The position numbers and the translations under genes were made by a program. Below the pieces are notes generated by a model. The model had not been told where the DNA came from, ran no database searches, and saw only the letters and a list, made by a program, of their open reading frames with translations. Below are positions 51,952 through 61,294 of a stretch of 64,000 bases of DNA, piece after piece (the stretch's first letter is position 1; every line of letters starts with the position of its first letter). The DNA is from Clostridiales bacterium (GTDB lineage Bacteria > Bacillota > Clostridia > Oscillospirales > Acutalibacteraceae): contig JAIKWV010000032.1 in NCBI GenBank assembly GCA_024684435.1, forward strand, positions 95,240 through 159,239, in the 5' to 3' direction.

Positions 51952-52533
51952 TCATTTATTGTCGTCAAAATATGCCGCGTCGGAATATCCTCTCGCGTTA
52001 AGATGGGCAACAAAAGCGTTGAGTGTACTTTTCCAGAATGTTCTGAAAGTTTTGTGTTCACCGCGGTGTGCGACAATTTTCGGACTGACGGCATAATAAA
52101 GCCGTATAAACGCTCTCCCGAGAGTATGTCTTTTCAGAAAACCGTCTCTGAACCGGCGCAGCGTCCATACTTCAGGACAGTCGTATGACCCGTAAACACA
52201 GGTCGCCACATAACAGGCGTCGCCTGAGCTGTGCGAGTAGCCGCCGAATAGCTGTGGACTGCTGTCGCCTATCTTTTTACCGTTTGCATCGTAATGGATG
52301 TACCCTCCGCACAGACCGGGATCAGAACGTCCTATCTTTTTTCCGTTATTGTCATAGTTGATGTAGCCTCCGAACAGACCGGGGTCAGAGTGTCCGATCT
52401 TTTTACCGTTTGCGTCGTAGTTGGTATATCCTCCGAAGAGCCCCGGCTCGCTTCGCCCTATCTTATTTCCTTTTTCATCATAGTGTGTATATCCACCGAA
52501 AAGATTCGGATCGCTGTGTCCTTTATTCGCCAT
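51952..52533 (-). CDS. CFI-box-CTERM protein with five 21-residue tandem repeats
   Basis: A 193-residue protein. The first half is a tandem array with exact 21-residue period: LFGGY, LFGGY, LFGGY, LCGGY and LFGGY start at residues 11, 32, 53, 74 and 95, each preceded by an S-D/E/S-P motif and followed by YD-NGKKIG-type sequence. From Cys107 the CYVATCVYGSYDCPEVWTLR (107-126) segment and following RFRD and YYAVSP motifs match the CFI-box-CTERM domain, of unknown function. No signal peptide or membrane helix. ATG at 52533 follows GGGGAGAG. Confidence 0.85.
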   Translation of the reverse strand: MANKGHSDPNLFGGYTHYDEKGNKIGRSEPGLFGGYTNYDANGKKIGHSDPGLFGGYINYDNNGKKIGRSDPGLCGGYIHYDANGKKIGDSSPQLFGGYSHSSGDACYVATCVYGSYDCPEVWTLRRFRDGFLKRHTLGRAFIRLYYAVSPKIVAHRGEHKTFRTFWKSTLNAFVAHLNARGYSDAAYFDDNK

Positions 52534-52716
52534 AGCTGTCTCTCCCCAAAAATATTTCTCAACCGATATCCGTACTTTTTCTTTGAGCATATATATTATA
52601 CTACATCATAAGTCCATTTTTTTGGACTTAAAATATTTTTTATATTTTTTGCAGACCGGATTCGGTTCGGCTGAAGTCAGACACGGCATCGCCGTTGGGG
52701 GATCTGCGCGTAAATG

Positions 52717-52745
52717 TTGACAACCTTTTAATAAAGTGATACAGT
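52717..52745 (+). promoter_or_regulatory. Sigma-A promoter for the amidohydrolase gene
   Basis: TTGACA at 52717-52722, 17-bp spacer, TACAGT at 52740-52745. Confidence 0.55.
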
Positions 52746-52783
52746 TTTATCATAAATAAACGCAAGGGAAGGTGTGGCAACGT

Positions 52784-53590
52784 ATGATTTTTGCAAACCA
52801 TGCGCATATTTATCCGGAACACGTCAACCCCAACGGAACAGTCGAGGCGCTCAAGCGCTACATGGACGAAACCGGTATCGACAAAGTCGTCGCTTTTTCG
52901 ACCTTTGCAAACACTCTGCGCAAAAGGGATCTGCCTGTCTACAATACAAACAAAGCGCTGTATGATGAGATAAAAGACGATCCCGATATCGTCGGTTTCG
53001 GCACGGTGGATACCGAGCGGGACGATATAGAGGATCAGATCGATGAGATCATATCATATGGCTTTAAGGGTATCAAGGTGCATCCCCAGGTTCAGAAGCT
53101 GAAAGTGGACGGCGAACGCGCGTTCCGCATCTATAAAAAGTGTGAGGGATCGGGTCTGTTCGTATCCTTCCATACAGGCGTACACTGGGATCGCCTGAAA
53201 AACAACCGCGTCGAGCTCTTTGACGAGGTGGCATGGAATTTCCCGAATATGAAATTCAGTATGGAGCATGTGGGCGGGTACAGTTATTTCAACGAGGCGC
53301 TTGCCGTCATCCTCAACAACAAGCGCAGCGGTCTTCAACCCCGTATTTACGCCGGTTGGACGACCATTGACGGGCAATACCGCCCCTGGTCACTGAGCGA
53401 TGAGCAACTCTATGTCCTGCTTGGGCAGACAAGCGACGACAACTCTATCTTCGGTTTGGATTTTCCGTTCAATTCGGCAGAATATACCAAAGCGGCGATC
53501 GCCCGCATTCGCGGTCTGGATATTCCTGAGGAGTCGAAGGAAAAGATCCTCGGTTTGAATCTTGCCAAGGCACTCGGCGTGGAGCTGTAA
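52784..53590 (+). CDS. Amidohydrolase-superfamily protein (amidohydrolase 2 type)
   Basis: A 268-residue TIM-barrel metal hydrolase. HAH near the start (His6, His8) is the first metal pair; GFKGIKVHP (about 87-95), VSFHTGVHW (about 126-134), MEHVGG (about 162-167) and a late GLDFPFN with the catalytic Asp complete the set. The amidohydrolase 2 family includes decarboxylases and lactonases, and the substrate is unknown. The ATG at 52784 follows GGGAAGG. It lies upstream of the dlt-like operon but is separated from it by 280 bp. Confidence 0.82.
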   Translation: MIFANHAHIYPEHVNPNGTVEALKRYMDETGIDKVVAFSTFANTLRKRDLPVYNTNKALYDEIKDDPDIVGFGTVDTERDDIEDQIDEIISYGFKGIKVHPQVQKLKVDGERAFRIYKKCEGSGLFVSFHTGVHWDRLKNNRVELFDEVAWNFPNMKFSMEHVGGYSYFNEALAVILNNKRSGLQPRIYAGWTTIDGQYRPWSLSDEQLYVLLGQTSDDNSIFGLDFPFNSAEYTKAAIARIRGLDIPEESKEKILGLNLAKALGVEL

Positions 53591-53778
53591 TGATTGGATC
53601 TCACATCATAACCTGCAAAGCCTCTTTGTTTACGTCATAAGCGGGTAACCAAACTGCCGCAGGATAAACAAAAATGTTCAACAGCATACTTCGCCGTAAG
53701 CTTTGATTTGCCTGCGGCGATCATTTTTTTGTGTCAAAAGTACACTTTATCTTTCCTGCTGCATCAAGCGTCACGGGG

Positions 53779-53807
53779 TTGACATTTTATATGTCGTATG
53801 GTATAAA
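53779..53807 (+). promoter_or_regulatory. Sigma-A promoter of the dlt-like operon
   Basis: TTGACA at 53779-53784, 17-bp spacer, TATAAA at 53802-53807, 63 bp before the first gene. The remainder of the 280-bp gap from 53591 shows no other clear feature. Confidence 0.75.
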
Positions 53808-53870
53808 TAATTTGATATTTTAAGGATTATACAGTAATTTACAGTATTGTATAGATGTGAGGTATTATCC

Positions 53871-55352
53871 ATGAACGTTTTGGATTATCTTCAAAATAAT
53901 GCGCGATTATATCCTCAGAAAACCGCGGTCGCATTCCGTGACCGCCGATATTCTTTTTCGGAATTAAACTCAACTGCTGCGCGTCTTGGAACAACGATAT
54001 CAAAAAACAAAAAGAACGATTCCGTTGCTGTATTTGCCTCCAGAGACGCCGAAACTGCCGTCTTGTTCTTTGCAGCCGTATATGCCGACTGTTTTTATGT
54101 TCCTATTGATCCGGATATGCCCATCGAAAAGATCTGCTCTATTCTTGAGGACTGCAAGCCATCCGTGGTTCTGGGCACGGAAGCTGTCCGTGAGCTTTAT
54201 GCCTCTACCGGACACAGCGGCATGTTTTTGACGTTGGACGATCTTTCTGACACACCTGCGTCAACACCTTATGTTAATGCTGATTCTCCTCTGTATATGG
54301 TCTATACTTCCGGCTCCACCGGCAAGCCGAAGGGTGTTTTGAAAAGTCACGGCGCTATGATAAGCTATATTGAAGCATATTGCAGTACATTCGACTTTTC
54401 TTCAGAGGATATTATCGGCAATCAGACGCCTTTCTTCTTTGACGCTTCCGCCAAGGATATTTATCTTATGCTTAAAATCGGCGCAACTTTGGAAGTTCTG
54501 CCGACGGAAATGTTTACTATGCCTCCCACGCTGATCGAATACCTGAACGAGCGCAAGATCACCTTTATTTCCTGGGTCCCAACGGCATTGTCGATCGTGA
54601 TTCGGGCAAGGACTTTTTCATACATTGTCCCGCAAACGCTGAAAAAGGTATTCTTTGTCGGAGAAGTCATGCCTGTTAAATATCTGAACAAATGGCGTGA
54701 GACGCTGCCGGAGCTGCAATATGTCAATTTGTACGGGCAGTCCGAGCTGGCGGGCATCTGCTGCTATTATGAAGTAACCGGCGATTTCCCGGACGACGCC
54801 GTTTTACCTATGGGCAAAGTGCTTAAGAATTGCAGGATCTACCTGCTGGACGGAGATACGGTCATCACCGAAAACGACCGTACGGGTGAAATGTATATTG
54901 TCAGCGACGCATTGGCGCTGGAATATTTCGGAGATCCGGAAAAGACGGCGAAGTCATTTCTTATCAAAGATTTCGGCAACGGGCCTGTCCGATGCTTCCG
55001 CACCGGAGATCTTGCGCAGTATAACGCAGATCATGATCTTGTTTTTGTTTCCCGCGCTGATTTTCAAATAAAGCATATGGGACACCGGATCGAACTCGGT
55101 GAGATCGAAGCGGTTGCCGGCTCTCTTGCCGAAATAGACCGGTGCTGCTGCACCTACGATAAAAAGAAAGAACAGATTATTTTGTACTGTGTATTACAGG
55201 ACGGCTTTGAAGAACTGACCGGCAAACAAATTCAAAGTATACTGAGGCCGAAGCTGTCTTCATATATGCTGCCGTCACGCATTCAGATCATGGATACACT
55301 GCCGATCAACGCAAACGGTAAAATAGACAGGAGGGCTTTACAAAATGGATGA
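53871..55352 (+). CDS. Adenylation enzyme, DltA-like (non-canonical specificity)
   Basis: A 493-residue AMP-forming ligase that would activate an acid as acyl-AMP and load it on the carrier protein encoded next. Motifs: VYTSGSTGKPKGV (A3, 144-156), YGQSELAG (A5, where most have YGPTE), FRTGDLAQ (A7-A8) and NANGKIDR with the A10 lysine. In DltA the D-alanine pocket Cys lies just before GEVLP; here the aligned residue is Val263 (FFVGEVMP), so D-Ala may not be the substrate. The ATG follows GAGG. It overlaps the carrier gene by 8 bp. Confidence 0.88.
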   Translation: MNVLDYLQNNARLYPQKTAVAFRDRRYSFSELNSTAARLGTTISKNKKNDSVAVFASRDAETAVLFFAAVYADCFYVPIDPDMPIEKICSILEDCKPSVVLGTEAVRELYASTGHSGMFLTLDDLSDTPASTPYVNADSPLYMVYTSGSTGKPKGVLKSHGAMISYIEAYCSTFDFSSEDIIGNQTPFFFDASAKDIYLMLKIGATLEVLPTEMFTMPPTLIEYLNERKITFISWVPTALSIVIRARTFSYIVPQTLKKVFFVGEVMPVKYLNKWRETLPELQYVNLYGQSELAGICCYYEVTGDFPDDAVLPMGKVLKNCRIYLLDGDTVITENDRTGEMYIVSDALALEYFGDPEKTAKSFLIKDFGNGPVRCFRTGDLAQYNADHDLVFVSRADFQIKHMGHRIELGEIEAVAGSLAEIDRCCCTYDKKKEQIILYCVLQDGFEELTGKQIQSILRPKLSSYMLPSRIQIMDTLPINANGKIDRRALQNG

Positions 55353-55578
55353 ACTGCTGGAAATTCTTAATGATATCAATCCCGATATCGACTATATGAC
55401 GGAGACCAATCTGATCGACGGTAAAATGATCGACTCGTTCTCCATTTTCAAACTGATCGACGATATATGCGAAACCTTCGACATTGACATCGGTCCCAAG
55501 TGGATGAGAAACGAAAACTTTAACAGTGTTCATGCCATGTGGGATATGATCCAAGCCATCCAGAATGAAGACGAATAA
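55345..55578 (+). CDS. Acyl/D-alanyl carrier protein, DltC-like
   Basis: A 77-residue acidic four-helix carrier protein. The phosphopantetheine site is Ser31 in MIDSFSI (28-34), which gives the DS core. DltC-like proteins carry the activated residue on this arm and hand it to the membrane acyltransferase, here the MBOAT encoded 19 bp downstream. The gene overlaps the adenylation gene by 8 bp. Gene order A-C-B-D differs from the usual dltABCD. Confidence 0.88.
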   Translation: MDELLEILNDINPDIDYMTETNLIDGKMIDSFSIFKLIDDICETFDIDIGPKWMRNENFNSVHAMWDMIQAIQNEDE

Positions 55579-55597
55579 TCCGGGAGGGTAATGCATT

Positions 55598-57199
55598 TTG
55601 GCTATTACATCGTTGGTATTTCTCCTTTTTGTTTTCGGCGTTATGCTCGTATATTATATTGCACCGTCGAAATATCAATGGATCGTTTTATTGGCTGCAA
55701 GTATTTTCTTTTATCTGTCCTGCGGCACATGGGGGATATTTTTTGTACTGATAACCGCAACTTCCGTGTACTTTGCCGCTCAAAAAATCGGCGCCATTAC
55801 CGAAGGGCAAAAGGCGTATTTCAAAGAAAACAAAGATACGCTGAGTCGGGACGATAAAAAGATCATTAAAAGCAAAAACACAAAGAAACGCAGACTTATT
55901 CTGATCCTGACTTTGATTTTGAATTTCGGTATTCTCTGCGCTTTCAAGTATGTGGACGTGTACTGGGATCTGGCGCTGTTCAGCGCCAATGCGGTCTTCA
56001 AGCTGCTGGGCTTACGCACGATCAACGGCAACTTCAGTATCATAGCGCCGTTGGGTCTTTCATTCTACACCTTCCAGGCAATAGGATATCTTGTGGACGT
56101 CTACTGGGACAACTGCAAACCCGAAAAGAACTATCTTAAAAATCTGCTGTTTGTTTCCTTCTTCCCTCAGGTCACTCAGGGACCGATCAGTGATTATTCA
56201 CAACTGTCTGCGGAGCTGTTTTCTAAGCACAAATTTGATTATGATCATTTCACCCGCGGCTTTCAGCGTATGCTTTGGGGTTTCGGCAAGAAAATGGTCA
56301 TTGCCGACTTTATTGCTCCGTATGTACAGAATGTTTTTCACAACTACGGAAGCTATACCGGCATCAGCACACTTATCGGCGCCTTTCTTTACAGTTTACA
56401 GATCTACACTGACTTTTCCGGATACATGGATATTATGTGCGGAGTCTGCGAAATGTTCGGCATTCGTTTAACCGAAAACTTTGAACGTCCGTATTTTTCC
56501 AAGTCCATTGCGGAATATTGGCGCAGATGGCACATCACTCTGGGCGCATGGTTCAAAAAGTATATTTATTATACGATCGGCATGTCAGGATGGAGCCGTA
56601 AGCTTGGTCAGAAATCAAAAGAAAAGTTCGGCAAATTTGTCGGTCAAACGATCCCGCCTTCGGTTGCGCTGGTAGTGGTATGGCTTGCCACCGGCGTTTG
56701 GCACGGGGCGACCGGAGCGTACGTAGCATGGGGCGCCGTAAACGGCCTGTTCATTATTTTTTCGATTTGGATGGAGCCGAATTACACACGGCTCAAGAAC
56801 AAACTGCACATCCGTGAAAGCAATTTCTGGTGGCGGCTGTTCCAGGTCGTTCGCACCTTTACGTTGGTCACCTTCATCAAAGTTCTGCCTGAAGTGGGTA
56901 CGCTGCGGGAAGGCTTCGGATTGATCTTCCATATTTTCCGGGATCATACTTTGCCCGCCACCGCCGCACAACTGTTCCCGTTTGCCGAGAGCTTTACCTT
57001 AAAGACTTTTTTTGTCCTGCTTTTGTCCGTGCTTTTATTCGTACACAGCCTGCTTGAGCGTAAAAATGACGTTCGTGATCTGTTCGGCAAACTGCCGCTT
57101 ATTGTGCGTATCGTCATGCTGTCGCTTCTGCTCATTGTAATTGCATATGTCGGTATTCCGGCTTCTAACGAAGGAGGGTTCCTGTATGCGAAATTTTAA
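55598..57199 (+). CDS. MBOAT acyltransferase, DltB/AlgI-like
   Basis: A 533-residue multi-pass protein of the MBOAT family with about 11 helices. Catalytic-region motifs are WRRWHITLGAWFKKYIYY (about 307-324) and the conserved His in TGVWHGATG (about 365-373). A basic loop of about 30 residues after the third helix (DDKKIIKSKNTKKRR) is seen in clostridial AlgI-like members. It would move the acyl group from the carrier protein across or at the membrane to an extracellular polymer. TTG start behind GGGAGGG. It overlaps the DltD-like gene by 14 bp. Confidence 0.9.
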   Translation: MAITSLVFLLFVFGVMLVYYIAPSKYQWIVLLAASIFFYLSCGTWGIFFVLITATSVYFAAQKIGAITEGQKAYFKENKDTLSRDDKKIIKSKNTKKRRLILILTLILNFGILCAFKYVDVYWDLALFSANAVFKLLGLRTINGNFSIIAPLGLSFYTFQAIGYLVDVYWDNCKPEKNYLKNLLFVSFFPQVTQGPISDYSQLSAELFSKHKFDYDHFTRGFQRMLWGFGKKMVIADFIAPYVQNVFHNYGSYTGISTLIGAFLYSLQIYTDFSGYMDIMCGVCEMFGIRLTENFERPYFSKSIAEYWRRWHITLGAWFKKYIYYTIGMSGWSRKLGQKSKEKFGKFVGQTIPPSVALVVVWLATGVWHGATGAYVAWGAVNGLFIIFSIWMEPNYTRLKNKLHIRESNFWWRLFQVVRTFTLVTFIKVLPEVGTLREGFGLIFHIFRDHTLPATAAQLFPFAESFTLKTFFVLLLSVLLFVHSLLERKNDVRDLFGKLPLIVRIVMLSLLLIVIAYVGIPASNEGGFLYAKF

Positions 57200-58214
57200 A
57201 AAGGTACTCCTCTGTGTAATTCTTTTTGTTACGGTCACCGCTGTACTTTCCACAGCTTTGATCGAGCCGTTCTATCATTCGGAATATATGTATTTCTGCG
57301 ATGCAAAAGCGCGGCAGGAGCTTGCCGGCACACTGGATTATCTGTTTGTCGGCGCATCCAACGGATACGCGGCATTTGTCCCGTCTGTCGCCGACGAAGC
57401 TATGGACGTTTGCAGCTATAATCTATCCGGCGGTCTTCTTACCTGGTACGGACGAAAAACCATTCTGGAAAAAGAATTGTCCCGCAATCCGGTCAAAACA
57501 GTCGTCTTTGAGATATCCTTCAACAGCCTGTGGCGTGAATATCACAGCGCTTGGGGGGACAGCGTTTTTCTCAGCCGTCTTGACTCTCCCGGCGAACGTC
57601 TCAGCTTTGTGCTGCGCCATACAAGCGTCAAGGATTGGGGCGAAATGTACGCCAATCTTTTGGGGAACAGCATTGATTATTTGAAAGCGGTCGTTCAAAA
57701 CAAATGCTTCGGCAAGGACTTGCCTTTGAGTAATGTTGATTATTCGGCAAAAGGATTTCATGCAAAGTATGAATCACTGCAGGTCACTCAGGATCAGATC
57801 AACCAGGCGCCTTCAAACATGGATACCTATTTTGTCAAAAAGAATGTAGACGACTTGTACGACATGATAAACATGTGTAAAGAAAAAAACATTGAGGTGC
57901 TTTTTGCAGTTGTTCCGATTTCCGACTATTTGATACATCAGTTTGACAACTGGTATGAGATGGAGGAAAAATTGCGTGTTCTGTCCGAAGACACCGGATG
58001 CCCGATAATCGATTTTAATTTACTGAAAAACCGCTATTCTCTCTTTAATGATGCCGGATCTTTTGCCGACGATGTCCATATGTCCAAAACCGGCGCCGAA
58101 GTTTTCACGGCAGAATACGCTAAGGTAATGAATAAGTATAACCGTGGAGAGGATATTTCAAATCTGTTTTATTCGGACTATGCCTCAATGAAGGCAGATT
58201 CCCCATACGCATAA
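57186..58214 (+). CDS. DltD-like SGNH-fold membrane-anchored protein
   Basis: A 342-residue protein with an N-terminal signal anchor (about 7-25) and an SGNH-type domain: Ser58 in FVGASNGYA and the distal Asp/His in FADDVHMSKTG. DltD finishes D-alanylation outside the membrane in canonical systems; this one is shorter than B. subtilis DltD (about 390 residues) and should be read as a functional counterpart, not a proven orthologue. ATG at 57186 follows AAGGAGGG, inside the end of the MBOAT gene. Last gene of the operon; a terminator follows at 58270. Confidence 0.82.
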   Translation: MRNFKKVLLCVILFVTVTAVLSTALIEPFYHSEYMYFCDAKARQELAGTLDYLFVGASNGYAAFVPSVADEAMDVCSYNLSGGLLTWYGRKTILEKELSRNPVKTVVFEISFNSLWREYHSAWGDSVFLSRLDSPGERLSFVLRHTSVKDWGEMYANLLGNSIDYLKAVVQNKCFGKDLPLSNVDYSAKGFHAKYESLQVTQDQINQAPSNMDTYFVKKNVDDLYDMINMCKEKNIEVLFAVVPISDYLIHQFDNWYEMEEKLRVLSEDTGCPIIDFNLLKNRYSLFNDAGSFADDVHMSKTGAEVFTAEYAKVMNKYNRGEDISNLFYSDYASMKADSPYA

Positions 58215-58269
58215 TGAATCAGTTGAATTAAGATCTCGGCTTGCAACGATAATTTCACGACAAATAATA

Positions 58270-58312
58270 AAAACAGGGGCTGCGGCAAATTGGGCTGCAG
58301 CTCCTGTTTTAT
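58270..58312. terminator. Bidirectional terminator of the dlt-like operon
   Basis: AAAACAGGGGCTGC (58270-58283) pairs with GCAGCTCCTGTTTT (58297-58310), with T-rich tails on both strands. Confidence 0.85.
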
Positions 58313-58330
58313 GCTTGTTCGTTTATTGCT

Positions 58331-59689
58331 TTACCTGACTGTAAAATCTGTGGAGATGGGCGCTCCCGCCTCGCCCCATACGCTCAGGGGCGTTACCTTG
58401 ACCGTGTATGTTTTTCCGCCGATCAGGTCTCCGAATGTATAATTCAGAGTTTCGGGCATGGGTTCCAAATAGAATTCAGAATATATCTCATTTTCCTTCA
58501 CAGGCTTTTTGGGTGAAGCTTTGTCATAAAGTGATATCCTGTAGCCGTAGGGGCAGAAGTCGTCAATAGCCTGGGGGAAGGACACAGTAGCCTTGTCTCC
58601 GTTCTGCTCCACGGTAACAGCGGCGTCGTTGTCGAACCAGGGCAGACCGCAGGTCTTTTTGCGGGTGGATGTATATGCAAACTCTGAGGGATCGGTAACA
58701 TTGTCTATCTGCCAGATGAGCTGTTTGTCCGGATCGTCGTTGTTTGCCGGGGTACGGAAGAAATCGTCGGTTATCAGGTTGTAGGGCTGGATGCGTACCC
58801 GGTTCTTTGCGTCAACTTCCACGATAAGGAACTGAGCGGTATTTTCACAGCCGTCAGGCGTGGTGTTGTCGCCGATGTCTTCCTCCATCTCAACATACTT
58901 GAGTGAACCTGTACCCAGCAGAGTATAACCGCACTGCCAGATATTCAGCGGGTTATTGATGGGGCCGTGGGAATGACCGGAGAAATTGACCACCTGAGGA
59001 TACTGGGAATAGACCATATGCAGTGAAGCGGAGGCTCTTGTGAACCAGCTTCTGCTGACGTAAACGGTGTTCCAGATGTGACCGTGCTGCATGGTGAAAA
59101 TAGGCTTGTTGGGATCGTCGTCATTTGCCTTTTTCAGCTCTTTGCTCAACCAAATCATTTGCTTTGCGCTTTGCTTTGTGCCGCTGGGATCCGGAGAAAG
59201 TCCTATGATATGGAAGCCTTTTACCACCACATGCTTGTCAAGGGATTCGCCCATATTTCTCACATAGCCCTCATGGCCTGTGCCTTTGAATTCATGGTTG
59301 CCCATTATGGTGATGAACTGAGTCTCCGGACGGATATTTTCTTTTACCACCCGGTTGAGTATGGCGTATTCCTCGTCGCTGCCTGTGTCACAGTTGTCCC
59401 CCGCCAGCAGTACGGCATCAAGGCTCTTATAAGTCTTGTGCCCGTCGCTGTATCGGTAAGCTGACTGAAAAAGCTTTGCGAAACGCTCTGTTCTGATGCT
59501 TTCCGTGGTGGAAATATGTACATCCGAAGCAATGGCAAAGCGGAAAACAGGCTCAAAATCCGCCTGGGTCTCTATGTCCAGCAGCCTATTCATAAATTTC
59601 TGATCTTCTTTGGTTATGAACGATGTGCCGGTGACCAGCGAAAAAAGCATGATCGGCACACATAGAACGGCGAGTAATCTTTTGAGCAT
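58331..59689 (-). CDS. Secreted calcineurin-like metallophosphoesterase
   Basis: A 452-residue exported phosphoesterase: signal peptide (about 1-25), metallophosphatase domain (about 45-310) and a C-terminal beta/Fn3-like domain (about 365-450). Metal-site motifs are FAIASDVH (about 54), LLAGDNCD (about 100), IMGNHEF (GNH, about 135), TMQHGH and FSGHSHGP. Substrate unknown; many such enzymes in anaerobes act on nucleotides or cell-surface phosphodiesters. GGAGGAG precedes the ATG at 59689. Confidence 0.88.
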   Translation of the reverse strand: MLKRLLAVLCVPIMLFSLVTGTSFITKEDQKFMNRLLDIETQADFEPVFRFAIASDVHISTTESIRTERFAKLFQSAYRYSDGHKTYKSLDAVLLAGDNCDTGSDEEYAILNRVVKENIRPETQFITIMGNHEFKGTGHEGYVRNMGESLDKHVVVKGFHIIGLSPDPSGTKQSAKQMIWLSKELKKANDDDPNKPIFTMQHGHIWNTVYVSRSWFTRASASLHMVYSQYPQVVNFSGHSHGPINNPLNIWQCGYTLLGTGSLKYVEMEEDIGDNTTPDGCENTAQFLIVEVDAKNRVRIQPYNLITDDFFRTPANNDDPDKQLIWQIDNVTDPSEFAYTSTRKKTCGLPWFDNDAAVTVEQNGDKATVSFPQAIDDFCPYGYRISLYDKASPKKPVKENEIYSEFYLEPMPETLNYTFGDLIGGKTYTVKVTPLSVWGEAGAPISTDFTVR

Positions 59690-59830
59690 GATAACTCCTC
59701 CCGATAATAATTTCTCGCTTATATTATACACGATTTCCCTGCAAAAATAAAGTAAAATTTTAATAAATAAAAAGTCGGCAGCCGCACCTTTCGTTTGCAG
59801 CTGCCAATTCAATATTTATTCTGTTAATTG

Positions 59831-61201
59831 TCATTCATAATAATCCGATCCGGGCAGACTGTTGTTAACGGGGGAAATTGCCATGTTTATCAATTTGTCC
59901 CTCAGCCGTTCCACAATGCTCATTATTGACGGGTCAAAGTGGGTACCGCTCTCCGCCAACATTATATCTATCGCTTTTTCCGGTGAGACCATATCCTTGT
60001 ACACGCGTACTGAGGTGAGGGCGTCGAAGACGTCCGCCACAGCCATTATCCTTGCCGAAAGCGGGATCTTTTCGCCTTTCAGCCTGTAGGGATACCCTGT
60101 GCCGTCCCATTTTTCGTGGTGAGAAACCGCGATCTCTTCCGCGATCTTCAGGAATTCAACGTCGTTCATCGCCGCAAAGGTCTTGCTTATCATGTCCCCG
60201 CCTTTTACGGTGTGAGTCTTCATCTTATTGAATTCTTCCTCGATCAGCGGACCCGGTTTAAGAAGGATGGTGTCGGAAATCGCTATCTTACCTATGTCGT
60301 GGAGAGGCGCCGCGCCGTAAATATTGCCTATGTACTCGTCGGTCAGGATAGATTTGTATTTTTCTTCCTTCTGCATTTCGTATGCTATAGTCTTTACGTA
60401 TTCCTTTGTACGCGCAACGTGTTCGCCGGTACCCACATCTCGGGTCTCTATGAGGTTCGCAAGGGCGTCTATCACATGGCTTTGCATTTTGTTTATTCTT
60501 TCTATATCCTCCTGAACCTTTTCGGAAAGTCTCCCCTGTTCCTCAAGCATCTGACGGTTTCGTTTTGTAATACCCGTGGTCAGCACGGTAACCGCCACAA
60601 CGCTTAATATCCTCGGGACGGTGTAATGGGTGAACAGATCGACCATACGCTTCGGTGTGGCAAGCGCCAGACGGGTCGCAAAGTTCTCCGCGGCGTCATC
60701 GGTAAGCCCCTTTAAAAGGTTCTTGTCAACAGCGCCTAAGAAGAAACTGCCGTAAACGCTGACAGGCGCCAATATGATGGTTGCTATCACAGTAATAATA
60801 TGAATACATTTGTTTTCGCGGTACTGCGCGGCTATAAGCGGCGGGATCGCCAGCAATATTACCGCATGGAAGGAAAGAGATATGCTGAGCATGGCTATGC
60901 CAAGAAAAGAAATGCAGATGATCACAAACTTAAAAGACGGATTTTGCAAAACGGAGGGTCCTTTTTTCATAACACGGTCACGGATAAGATATACAATGAC
61001 CGGGATCGAAAAAATAACAAAGGAAAACAGCGCCGTTGGACGCATTATGTAAGGAGGTACCCTGAAGACCTTAAGCTCGTTGAGTATCTCTGTAAACACT
61101 GTCAAAGTGCAAAGCACCGCAAGGCATTTAAGATTAAAAGCGTTCGCTTTTTCTTCCGCCATGATATACAGTGATTTTATGTTGTTTGCCGTTTTTTTCA
61201 C
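59831..61201 (-). CDS. HD-GYP domain protein with N-terminal membrane region
   Basis: A 456-residue protein with about six N-terminal helices to about residue 215, a short coiled coil, and an HD-GYP phosphodiesterase domain (about 235-435). The HD pair in LHDIGKIAISD (about 304-314) and the diagnostic HHEKWDGTGYP (about 366-376) are intact. The family splits cyclic di-GMP or cGAMP. No GGDEF partner adjoins. GTG start at 61201 behind GGAGGG. Confidence 0.9.
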   Translation of the reverse strand: MKKTANNIKSLYIMAEEKANAFNLKCLAVLCTLTVFTEILNELKVFRVPPYIMRPTALFSFVIFSIPVIVYLIRDRVMKKGPSVLQNPSFKFVIICISFLGIAMLSISLSFHAVILLAIPPLIAAQYRENKCIHIITVIATIILAPVSVYGSFFLGAVDKNLLKGLTDDAAENFATRLALATPKRMVDLFTHYTVPRILSVVAVTVLTTGITKRNRQMLEEQGRLSEKVQEDIERINKMQSHVIDALANLIETRDVGTGEHVARTKEYVKTIAYEMQKEEKYKSILTDEYIGNIYGAAPLHDIGKIAISDTILLKPGPLIEEEFNKMKTHTVKGGDMISKTFAAMNDVEFLKIAEEIAVSHHEKWDGTGYPYRLKGEKIPLSARIMAVADVFDALTSVRVYKDMVSPEKAIDIMLAESGTHFDPSIMSIVERLRDKLINMAISPVNNSLPGSDYYE

Positions 61202-61294
61202 TTAAAATGTCCCTCCGAGCAAAAGATGACCGCCGGAATAAAAATATCTTAATTGTAATTATATACCAAAAGGGCATGGATTTTCAAGAGAAAT

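Noticed and set aside
52127..52505. CRISPR-like array from regular 63-bp DNA repeats
   Set aside because: The repeats code for 21-residue protein repeats in one frame with no spacers or cas genes.
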